From contig OZ022258.1 of assembly GCA_963978905.1 (NCBI GenBank), positions 52,436,591-52,500,590 on the forward strand: a stretch of DNA of 64,000 nucleotides, read 5' to 3'. Both the position numbers and the translations under genes were made by a program. Position 1 is the first letter of the stretch. Every line of letters begins with the position of its first letter. This document shows, in pieces, positions 34,305 through 44,370 of this stretch. The notes under the pieces were generated by a model. It was given only the letters and a program-made list of their open reading frames with translations. It ran no database searches and was not told the DNA's origin. The DNA is from Trichostrongylus colubriformis. Lineage: Eukaryota; Nematoda; Chromadorea; Rhabditida; Trichostrongylidae.

Positions 34305-35060
34305 GTGCACACCCAGCCCACCGTAAGCGGGGCTTTAGTTAGTCCATGTGTGGTCTTCACCTCTTGTCCCATGCTCTACCCATCCAAACTTGTCCCCATC
34401 TCCACAGGTCGTTTTTCATTAAAATGTCCGCTCCGCCTACCACCACAAGTGCTCTGTCACTGTGCCCTGGATTCGTTCTTGACCTTCAGAAACTCGTCCC
34501 TGACTTCGATCCATCTTTCCCCCACGTTTGGGTCATATTAAAACTCGATTAATAATTTTCGATCTGAAAATGGAACATTTTACGGACGCAGCGCCCGTTG
34601 TGGGCGGAGCTTGACATGTCCATGTCTGCTCAATACTTCTTGTTCCATGCCCTACCCACACCACATTTTTCCCCATCTCCACAGGTCGTTCTTCATGTAC
34701 GTCCAAGCTCCGCCCACCACTACAAATGCTCCGCCCGCTGTATCCTGCATTGTTTTCTGACCTTAGGAAATTCATCTCTCACCTTGATTCATCTTCCCCC
34801 TACGTTTGGGGCACATTCACCCAATCAACGATTTTCAGGCTGAAAACCGAATTTCCAGTGCACACAGCGCCCACCGTAGGCGGAGCTTAACTTGGTCCAT
34901 GTGTGGCCTTTACTTCCTGTCCCATGCCTTACTCATACCACACTTGTCCCCATCTCCACAGGTCGTTTTTCATATAATACCTAATTTCGTGACAGACGGA
35001 GGGACAAAGGCATGGAGGGACGGACAAAGGGACAGACAGACGAAGCGTTTTATATATAGT
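34305..35060. repeat. three tandem ~275-bp satellite-like units, inverse to 5170-5650
   Basis: Units begin near 34305, 34580 and 34850. Marker blocks are TCCCCATCTCCACAGGTCGT (three times), GCCCACCGTA(A/G)GCGG and CATCTT(T/C)CCCC. The array ends in a purine-rich stretch (GACGGAGGGACAAAGGCATG, then GGACGGACAAAGGGACAGAC) followed by TATATATAG, which looks like the terminus of an element. Confidence 0.8.
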
Positions 35061-35220
35061 TGGGATATAGGGCCAGTGCAAAAGCTGGATTGGGAGCATC
35101 TGGCGAAACGGCATGGGTTTGTTTTATTACTGAACTTTTTGCGGAGATGAAGTTTTGAAAGAGAGTTGAAGACAAGGAGAATGACAACACTTGCCAATCC
35201 GTACTTCACACTTACCGGGT

Positions 35221-35340
35221 GAAGTACAGATTGGCTGGTTGGAACTTTTAGGTACTTGGAATTCGCAATTCGTTCGAAACGACGGTCAGTAAAGGTGTTC
35301 TGTAACAAACTTGGTTGAGACAGGATATCAAACACTACAT
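35221..35340 (-). CDS. candidate first coding exon, unknown protein
   Basis: From an ATG at 35340 the minus strand reads MDVVFDILSQPSLLQNTFTD and continues protein-like to LHP, where a good donor GTAAGT begins. The frame also stays open through the donor into KYGLASVVILLVFNSLSKL, a hydrophobic stretch. No second exon could be found, since the downstream DNA is repeat. The donor overlaps a small hairpin (CCAATCCGTACTTCAC / GTGAAGTACAGATTGG). Confidence 0.25.
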
Positions 35341-35859
35341 CCATCACATAGTTTCAGTTCAAAGTCATGTGAAATCGAATAATCGAATAATTACTCAACG
35401 TAATCTTTTAGTGCTCTGAAAATGGATATCTTCAAAAAATCTAACAACTGCTCGGCAGGATTGATTATTTAGGTCTACCGTCCTCGAGTTCCTTGTGCTT
35501 GAGCACCAACAAAGAAATGTCAGAACCCTCAATTATGGTAGGAAACCAATTACTATTATTTAGTCAAATCCTCCAATCATGTTGAGTAAGTCTTTGTTAC
35601 TGAAACTGGCAACGAGGCTGCAATTATTATTGGAGAGCTAGCTATTATTCACCAGAAGTTTTTCAGTGGCTAAACTATTTTGAGCTAAGTTATAGGCTTA
35701 CTCACGAGCCGAAATTGCGTAATAATTGGTATATGACGGTATACAAGAGGAGGGTAATCCCACTGAACTGCCAATAATTGTCGCCTACGCAACTGCGATA
35801 GACGGGAGATCACTATCATCGCTTGGTGGTATTTCAGAAATCACACATAGAGAGACAAA

Positions 35860-36050
35860 CAGCTTTTGACAGCCAATATTCGCTCGCTGCAAAATGAAAC
35901 CCCTTTCCGACATGTTGTGTTGCAGCAGTTTGCTGTGAATGTTTTAAGTCCCATTTCAAAAACACCGCGGTTGAAGCAAGGAAGAGAAGCGCATTTGGAT
36001 ACACTGTTCACTTCAAATAAAAATCTAGGTGTTGCTAATAAAGGTTAGCG
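35860..36050 (+). pseudogene. LINE endonuclease fragment (putative)
   Basis: The frame reads FRHVVLQQFAVNVL and then REAHLDTLFTSNKNLG. The pattern of an LQQF block followed by LDLVFTSN..L is usual in the apurinic endonuclease domain of CR1/RTE-type non-LTR retrotransposons. Only this segment is visible. Confidence 0.45.
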
Positions 36051-36334
36051 AAATTGGCGCTGAAAAGCGTGTCCTTGAGGAACTATTGCGATTTCAGCGC
36101 GCTTCACTTCAAGCTGCACCCTTTACTGTCTGAGTTGCCTGCTGGCGACGGGAAAAGAAGGCTGAGGCAATTGTCATTCAAGCTGATGTGAAACAAATAA
36201 AACAATAAACGATTCAAGATAATCACGTGATAATGGTCTTGACATAATGCCAAGCATTGTATGTGCAACGTCCGTCTCGCCCGAATGCTTGTTTTTTACA
36301 GTACGTCAGAACTGCTCCATTTTCGGTGTCTCTA

Positions 36335-36641
36335 AGGCCGCGTTCATACCAAACAGAATGGGATTTCGGACGGATTGGCGTGAAGTAAAAGAGGAGCATC
36401 GATCGAGAGAGTGAGAGTAATGGCACACTCACGACTTGTGAGAATTGGCGGATCGACACATCTGTGATTTGAGAGAACTGGCGCATTCGCGTCAAGAGTA
36501 ACGTACATTTCGATCGAAAAGTCGCGATTTCGGCTATTAGCCACAACACAATTAAACTAACGTGGTGGTTCGTGGCATCGCCGAAAATCCCGAATCCCGG
36601 ATGCGCCAAAAACCCTATTCATTTGGGTATGAACGCGGCCT
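36335..36641. mobile_element. MITE with AGGCCGCGTTCATACC ends
   Basis: Inverted ends AGGCCGCGTTCATACCAAA and TTTGGGTATGAACGCGGCCT bound a 307-bp non-coding element. TA precedes the left end. A shorter relative with the same type of ends lies at 61979-62131. The 128-codon minus-strand frame within it is incidental. Confidence 0.8.
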
Positions 36642-37526
36642 AGGGCACATATCGCGATGAAGTGTAAGCGTTGTCGAGCGTTGTAATCGGGAATTGCTAT
36701 TCACTCACCAGTAAAGAAAAACGAGCAAAAACCTTAGGAGCACCAACCATCAAACCCTCGGACTACAGACACCGGTAGCAGATGTGAGCATCGTCTATAC
36801 TGCAGAGCGAGGGTTTATAACTCTAGAAATCCTGTAGCAACATAAATGCGTACCTCGCTATAAATTGTGAGTGCTATCCTACCCATACTGGAAACGAGGT
36901 CGTGATTTACTCACGGGAGGAGGAAGATGGGATTAAGAGTGTTATGTAGCTGTCGAAGAATCCTCGAGTCCCGCTGTACCCTGGTGGGGGCTAACATGGT
37001 TGTCACCGAACATCGCTTATGAGCTTGTAACATCGGTGCAAAAACAGCGACTTTTGACTCGCCGCTGAGGCGGCGAGCCTACAATGACGTGAACCGAAAG
37101 AAGCGAGAACACCCCACCTAAAACCAACCCTAGTCTGAACAAATCCTCGACTTCCAACCCTAATCGCGATAACGGCGGCAGATCCTCCTCTCTTCACCGC
37201 TGCCCCAACGCGCCCTTCGTTTTTGTCGAACTGTTCCGAAATACGTAGTAAACTCTGCGGGTAGTTCGCCGCATGCACTCTCTTACGCGGAGTACGCAGA
37301 CGGAGTGACGGAACAGGAGGAAGTCTCTGCCAAATCACGACGAACAGCGACGTGAGCTTACGCGTCGCGGTAGGGCTTCTCTCTGCACATTTGTCCGTTG
37401 ACCATTTTTCTCCCTGTGAATGCTGTCTGAGAGAGTGATTCGCATGTGCACAATCGAATGATAGAGAGTGATGATGGCAGTTGTGTTGCTATCGGTGTGG
37501 TGAGTGGTCGCCTTCTCGAGGCACCT
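36642..37526. other. unassigned; GC-rich block 37030-37350
   Basis: Bases 37030-37350 are markedly richer in G+C and CpG than their surroundings and contain the hairpin CTCGCCGCTGAGGCGGCGAG. This may be a decayed MITE or the upstream part of the gene that follows. No exon could be supported. Confidence 0.35.
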
Positions 37527-38023
37527 ATGCTTGAAGCCCTATCTCAATGGCTTGCACTTGCTCTTTCATTGACACCACTTGTTATATTTACTTGCAATAA
37601 AACCAGTGACAAAGGAGACTCGGTTAGAGAGCGAGGTGGTACAGATGTAAGTCGTCTTGTTTCAATATTCCCCAATCAAGAATTGGAGAGAGAATATTAT
37701 TCACTGTTTCAGAATGTTAATAGATCGGAAAGGCAAGTGGCTGAACTAAATGTTGACGCTACCCAGGCGGAAGAGAAGTTACGGATGTATGTTTATGACA
37801 TTTCTGCACCACTATGTGATCCGCGACGATCTGACGCTCATTTTTCAGCTGCGACTCCCTTCGCGACGTGAGGATACAGAAAGCAGCAAAACCAGTTCCT
37901 AGCACTACGTCAGGTAAAAGATACGAATCAGATTCGTCATACACCGAACTCATTGTGGTTCCCTTGGGAAAAGCGAGGACGTGAGCTTTTGTTGCGATTT
38001 CAGAGGTGATCGTGTCAGTATAG
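37527..38023 (+). CDS. predicted membrane protein, C-terminal exons (or 92-residue protein)
   Basis: Four segments join in phase: 37527-37646, 37713-37786, 37849-37913 and 38004-38023. Introns are 66, 62 and 90 bases; donors are GTAAGT, GTATGT and GTAAAA; acceptors TTTCAG are T-rich. The first segment begins MLEALSQWLALALSLTPLVI, one membrane helix, then a polar tail. The second is helical and charged (RSERQVAELNVDATQAEEKL). The end is CDSLRDVRIQKAAKP, then STTSEVIVSV and stop, a tail that could bind a PDZ domain. The ATG at 37527 is the first of this frame near the helix, but the segment could equally be the last exons of a multi-pass transporter; a resemblance to the last helix of SLC6 transporters is weak and compositional. 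Confidence 0.5.
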
Positions 38024-38554
38024 CCGCTATGGTTGTCAATTCGATAACATAACTCTTTACAGAGCTATGAATAGACGGAATAACCTAACAAGAAAATGTG
38101 ATAGGAAACGTGATCGAAGTTCAATGAGCGAGCACAAGTCGCAGAAAAAAGTTCAATCGTTTCGTAACTTCTTTGTTTTTATTTCGAGTATCGAAGGTAG
38201 AATATGTCTCATAGGACGGCAATCTTCTATTATTCAGACCACTAACTTTGTACATCTGTTTGTCGCTCGGTTTGTCGTTATGTCCGTCCGTCCGCAAGTG
38301 AGTGATCGTGATCAGGGAATGATAGAGCAAAGCAACTGCTCTGGGTAGGGAGAATTTTATGGTTGTAGGAGTTCATCGCAAGAGTATGTCATCGTGGTGA
38401 TAGCACCTCTACTTAGATAAGCACCGCAAGCTCGCCATCATTCTGCGGTGTGCTGAAGTCGCTCTGTGTCGGCACACTGGGATGGCATGCAGGTATGTTG
38501 GATTGTCGGGGGAGCCCTGCCGTATGGACTAGACCAATCGAAATGAAAGCTGTC
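38024..38554. other. unassigned sequence
   Basis: Downstream flank of the predicted membrane protein. Nothing was recognised. Confidence 0.35.
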
Positions 38555-39110
38555 GCAGTCTTTTCGAGGCAGCGTTCGTTTTGGAATTTGCGGATTGCAG
38601 AATTACGAAATTTGCGGAAAAGCATTAGATAGGTATCGATTGAGAGGATTGCGGAATTTTCGGGAAATGAAGAATTGTGGAAAGCGTGGAATCTACGGTC
38701 GAACTTACTTCCTGGATCACCGCCTTTGTGGATTTGATTACCATGAAGGATCATTTGCTCAACTATCATAGAAAACGTGCACTTCGCAGAGGCCCTATCT
38801 TTCGGCAACCTTGTACTTTTTACATACCCTTAGGTACATAACTTTACATAGGTTTGGAAGTGTGGCCTCAGTAGAACGCCGATCAACACGTATCCTTTAC
38901 AGATTCCACAATTGCGCACATCCCATCACTTTCCTTTCTCTAATCCTCTGAACTCTTCGTATCATAGAGATCGATACGTATTGAATGCTTTTCCGCAAAT
39001 CCGCAATTCTGCATTTTCACGGTTCCGCCAATTTCGCAACTCTTCCGATCGATAAGTATCTTCATCGTTTTCCAAATTCCAAACCAATGAACGCTGCCTA
39101 CCCTGGACGG
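38555..39110. repeat. inverted repeat (GCGGAA-type MITE)
   Basis: Arms 38560-38640 and 38970-39105 are inverted copies (TGCGGAAAAGCATT / AATGCTTTTCCGCA; GAGGCAGCGTTCGTT / AACGCTGCCT). Degenerate repeats of TTGCGGAATT fill both arms; a related fragment occurs at 40500-40550. Confidence 0.6.
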
Positions 39111-40660
39111 CTAGTAAGCTATCATTATGAGAACAGAGGGTCGAAAGCGGATAGGGGATCTTATCGTCATGGGATGCAGTCGCAGAACTCCAATTACACC
39201 AATGGATGACTGAACCCGCATAAGTGTGAAGTCAATAAAACTGTGCGTCCCGTTGTAGCTGGACCACATCGTTGAGTTGCTCATTTTCAGATTATCTTAG
39301 ACACAGTCCGCTTCTTACCAGTATTATCAAACGCGCGAAGTACATCGCGCAGCTGAAACTGGTTCAACCCAAAAACAAGGGTACTACGAGAAGGAGAAAG
39401 AGAGAAAGAAACGGATCGTCTCGAAGGGGAAAAGGGGAAAAGATCTGGAATGTCTGAAGTCCGACAAATGAACTCCAATCAAACGTGGTCCACCATTCTC
39501 ATCAAGACGTCAATTTGAGCCACTCGGCTCTGTGATGTAAGCCGGTCATAGGCATCACATGACACCCTGTGGAGAACGTTTTGCATTCATGTAGAACACA
39601 TTTTCCGTTCTTCAAACTCCACCAGACCCGCTCCCTTCAGCCATGTACGAGTTGCAGGTAGAGAAGGAATCAGATGCTACTGGTACGATGTTTGCCGGGC
39701 ACAATTTCTTGTGTCAAAAATCGATATGGCGATATTGATTGATACAGCAGTTAGAGTAGTCATGTAAAACCACTATAAATCAAATAGCTAGCGTATGTGG
39801 TCCGATGTAAATATCATCGCGTCATGATTTAAATGACATTCAGGTCAAATTCCGAGAGATAAAAAGCAGTAAAAGGAAATCTGTGCGAGATTACAGGGTG
39901 AGCAAAAGCTGATACTAATTACGCGGTCATATCTTTGCAATGAAAAAAGGATGCAAGAGGCATGACCAATCACTGAAATTTGCGCTGCGGGCCCGTAGAG
40001 CCCTGCAGCCGACTGACCTCTTGTATTTCATGGTTCTTTTTTTAACATGCTTAGAAGAACAGAACTTAGTATTTACTTTTGCTTATATGTGCATTTCAGA
40101 ACAAAGCGTAATAGAAGCATTTCAGGAGGAACCCACAGAAAAATCGATCTCTCTAACATGAAATACAAGGTTCAAGCTGATACCCGTGATTCGTTCAGTT
40201 ATTGCTTCATATTCAGCACAAATAAAATAAAATATTCAACATTCTTCATGACTTCCACGTATTAGAGATTGTTACCTTCCAATGGAACAAGTCGTTCATC
40301 CCATACAGCTGTATGGAATAATTTTCGTTAGTTCATTATGAAGCGGAATCGTGGATTGAAGAACCATCCGTCGCAATAATTGGAGCTCATTCTACGAGGA
40401 ACCCGAGAGAGCACCAACCATTGTGCTCACTGATTGTAGACATCGGTAGCAGATGAGAGTAATCGTTTGCATCGCAAAGCGAGGTCGTGGTTCACTTACC
40501 GGCGGAGGAAAATTCTGCGAAATTGTGGAATCTGAGTTTTTGCGGAGATGTGGGATCTGGAATGAAATCTACGTGTGTAGGTGCCTCATTTATCTCAGTG
40601 AAGCTGCAGTTCTCGTGGGTCGTCGCCTTCACACAAAGATTTTGAGGGTTCTGAGACGCA
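39111..40660. other. unassigned sequence
   Basis: No supported gene. Bases 40490-40550 carry the GCGGA-rich motif of the repeat at 38555-39110. Confidence 0.35.
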
Positions 40661-40664
40661 TTAC

Positions 40665-41110
40665 GTGAAAAAACCAAAAAATCTCAGAAATACATCAAGG
40701 CTGCTTGAAAAAGTATCCAAGTTCAGACGCATACAAGTCATGGAATCGTTCGACGTGACATCTCTCTATACGATCGTCTCGAAGGATGATGCACTTCAGG
40801 CAATCTTTGAACTTCTCAACGAACATGGATCCTCGGTTAAAATGCATGGCTTATCGGTTTCTAAGGTCATGACTTCAATCAAGAAATGTCTGGATTACCC
40901 ATATGCAAATGGCATGGGAACTACTACAAGCAGATCAGGGGACTGGTCATGGAACAGAGGTTAGCACCAGCTCTAGCCATAGCCTATATGTCTAAGATAA
41001 AAAACTCTACTGATTCGCCAACCCGTCCTGTACTGCCGTTATATAGGCGACTGCTTCGTCGTCTGTTTCACTCGGAAGGGAATGGATACGTGCTTCAACC
41101 TGCTCAATAG
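40665..41110 (+). pseudogene. Penelope-like reverse transcriptase fragment
   Basis: The sequence reads ESFDVTSLYTIVSKDDALQA, further to KVMTSIKKCLD. After a frameshift near 40885 it continues KWHGNYYKQIRGLVMEQRLAPALA and a damaged catalytic region (LPLYRRLLRRLF where YxRYIDD would be expected). FDVTSLYTNV and YRQIxGLAMGxxLAP are hallmarks of Penelope-like reverse transcriptases. The fragment is frameshifted and lacks the endonuclease part. Confidence 0.75.
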
Positions 41111-43258
41111 CCAAGCGTAGGGAGGACATGTAGTTCACGCGTAAGCAAGGCGAACAAAATAACTTATTCTGCTCACCCCTCCCCCCTTCCCTCCACCACC
41201 CTACTGCGCAATCCAGTGGCATGTGGATAGTGAGAGAATATACACACGTAAAACATAGTATTTATGCTGATGAGTAACGTATTGATATCACCAAATAATT
41301 TTCGCCTTTGAATATGACTTCGTCATGTGTCTTCCTGAAACAATGGTGAAATAGTTTTGTTACTGTAGTACTCTTTGTAATATTGCTAAACATTTATTTA
41401 CTTCATTTTGTTACAGACAAATTAATCACGATGTTTCGAAAAGGGGTACAAAGAAGAGATCACTCCAATAAACGCCTCTAGCAATCTGGGATAAACCGTC
41501 GCTCATCTAGGCCATTACAGCATCAAAAGGTTTTGCATGGTGTCGCAACGTGTTCCTCCGAAATTGCAATTTTTTCACTACAATTGTTGAGTGGCGTAAC
41601 GACTATTTTTTGACTACGAGAGTCGAGTGACGTAGCGACTTTCTGAAAGAATCATGGGCTGTGAATAAAGCATGCTATGTGTGCTCTATGCTAATAAAAG
41701 GAGTTTGCCAGCATTTTGTCCATATTTTTTTTTACGTGGGGCTTTTTTCCAAGTGCTCCCAATCCCTTGCGTAACCTTCCAGGAGCGTGCCGTCACTGGA
41801 CAAAATGATATCAGTCAGTCAAACGCCGATATCTTGCAACGGATTTGGCAGTTGCCTTGCCTCCTACTGATTCAGCGTAAGCCAACACGTTTGCGAAGGA
41901 ACTATGAAAGTAAGGGAGTTTCTCGAATTTTCGGACGCTCCTTACTTTTCTTTCGACACTTCTTCTCTAGTTATTGTCATTATTTCTGCTCTCTTATCCA
42001 ACAACCAACCGAGTTATCCTTCTGACGCCATTGAAGACACCGTAATAGGGATATCTTGGCTCACGGTGAACTTTTGCAATTCACTCAGTCCACTGTAACT
42101 ACACACAGGGGCTTGACATGGTGTCAAACCTAATTTCTATTGTCGTAGTTTGTCATCCATTCCTAATTTTTATCCAAACTGGATTTTCATGTGATAAAAA
42201 CCTCCAGTTATTTTTTCGCTCATTCTCCCTTTAACTGTTTCATTTGCTGTATTGTTTTCTATTTGACATTTTCCACATCATCATGAATGAATGGAATATC
42301 ATGAATGAATGAAAGAAATACGCCTAACGGAACAGCAAATGACAACTATAGCCCCCGGTCACATCTCCAAGAGGGCAACTCGGAAAGATTAGTGTGCAGT
42401 TTGCAATGATGCACGCTTTTTAACCCTAGTGTCCTATGAATTACCCCTTCCAATCTCAATTATTTGTTTAAGGGCGAACATTTCTCCCCGTTGCCTTTTT
42501 TCTAACTACCCTTTCCTGATGCCTAATTGAGACGCTGGCTTAGGGCGGGCAGGATCGTTGGCAATGACAAGTCATGTGGAGGGAAAATAGCACTCGTGCC
42601 TGCTTTTCAAAGAGCGTATACAGAGCATCTCCAACAGTCTTATATCACAACGATCGAGCTGTTACCTCAAAGCATTCGCGGCTAGCTATTCATATTTTAA
42701 AAGCGCCTCCCTAAGTCAAAATCGCCGATCGAGAAGTATGGCTAGTGCATGTCTAACGACCATTCTCCAAACTCGAATATTATACAGGGAGAGGGTGATC
42801 ATCGGGGACTAGTTGATGGAAATCCCGAAATGCCACCCGTCACCCCCTTGAAGAGTTCTCGACCCTCGCCTGATTATGAGACTGGCTCGAACTAGTTCCC
42901 ATACAAAAGACGCTCGGCTATGCAAGCGTAAAACACCATACGCAAGGCAGACACTAAAACTGCTTCAGTGCTGTATTGAGATTTGATATCACCTTTGAAT
43001 GGACGTGCTTTTTGCTGCGCACGGCTTTGGTATACCATAGCCCTACAAAACCCTAGCTCTTATATCTATGTTGTTGATGAACTCACTTTCCATAGCTATT
43101 GAGGCATAGGCAGGATCGGGCAGGGTCAAATTTTCTAGGGAGTAGGGGGGGTGTATTTTCAATATTACTCGCGGAATCTTCGATACCCACGCATCAGCGA
43201 GGAGCTTTTGGGTCAGTGAGCCGGTTTTTAGAAAAAGGTCACTCGATAACCACACCTA
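41111..43258. other. unassigned sequence
   Basis: No exon, repeat or RNA gene was recognised in these 2.1 kb. Confidence 0.35.
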
Positions 43259-43672
43259 AGCGAATCGTGTACAAAAAAAGTTTTCTGTTGCCCATATATT
43301 TATGTTGTATTTGCTTAATAAAGGCTGCATGTTATGTTTCACGCGAAAAAGTGAGAATCCTGTCAAGATACAGCTCCTCAAAGTAGTGACCGAGGGGGGG
43401 GGGGGGCCTTGAAGTAATACTCGCCCTAGCACCCTCTGCCGTCTGTTTACGTAGCTTTCTCTTTCCACTACAAGTCTCGGGTTGCGGCGAACTGGGGGGG
43501 GGGGAGTGCATTTACGCTGGGGCCTCGCCTCCTCGGCCGCGACTTTGAAGTACTATATCTCAGCCGGATTCACACTTTTTCGCGTGAAATTTTCATGCGA
43601 GCTTTATTAAGCAAATACAACGTAGATATATAGGAAACAGGAAAACTCTTTTTTTTTGGGCACGATTCCTTT
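43259..43672. mobile_element. fold-back MITE, family F, copy 4
   Basis: Ends are CGAATCGTGTACAAAAAAAG and GGGCACGATTCCTTTG. The arms carry TTTATGTTGTATTTGCTTAA and AAGCAAATACAACGTAGATA. The centre contains two runs of G (near 43396 and 43494). Confidence 0.85.
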
Positions 43673-43885
43673 GATACCATGTAGCTATGACGTGATTATT
43701 GATCGATCACCTTTTTCGGGGAGACGACTTGGGTATCGGATGTTAGATGCATCGACCGGAGGCTTGTATTTTCTTTGACGCCAGAGAGACACCTATGGGC
43801 GTCCACCACTCACATTCGGGGTGGGATGCCTGTCTCGCTTCTGCTAAGCATTTTCACTCACATCCACTGATGGCCCTTTGAAGAA

Positions 43886-44308
43886 TTCTACGGAACAGCG
43901 ATCTGTTTGTTACCCATATACTTATGTTGTATCTGCTTGATAAGGGCCGCATGTATGGTTTCACGCGAAAAAGCGGGGATCCGGCTAAGATACAGCTCCC
44001 CGGATTCTCAGCCGGGTGGCCGTGGCCTCCGAGTAAAAAGCTTCGCTCTCGTCCCCCGCAGTTGGGAACGGAGAGTGAGAATATTTGCGTATTTTTCTGT
44101 TCCTACAATGCGTCTTCGATTGCGGCGGACGACGGGGTGGGCACTTGCTCGAAGGCCCCGCCTACCCTGCCAAGACATTGTGGTGCTGTATCTTAGCCGA
44201 ATACACATTTTTTCGTGTGAAATTTTGCATGCAGTCCACATTAGGTAAATTCATCATAAGTGTATGGGTAAGAGATTTACTGATTTTTCTGTGGACGATT
44301 CCTTTAAC
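43886..44308. mobile_element. fold-back MITE, family F, copy 5, at the nucleotidase 3' end
   Basis: The right end TTCTGTGGACGATTCCTTTA closes at 44308, next to the AATAAA at 44309-44314 of the nucleotidase gene. The left arm has CTTATGTTGTATCTGCTTGA. It shares GCGGACGACGGGGTGGGCA with other copies. Confidence 0.82.
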
Positions 44309-44314
44309 TTTATT
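44309..44314 (-). terminator. poly(A) signal AATAAA of the nucleotidase gene
   Basis: AATAAA on the minus strand, 57 bases after the stop codon at 44371. The next base downstream is the tip of a fold-back MITE. Confidence 0.55.
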
Positions 44315-44370
44315 TTCAGCAAGAACTTATTTAACCGGAGTTCGTTATGCCAATTGCCTACGGTACAACT

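Noticed and set aside
39621..39740. Short ATG frame (MYELQVEKESDATGTMF...) on the plus strand
   Set aside because: Only 32 codons, no splice signals or relatives; chance frame.
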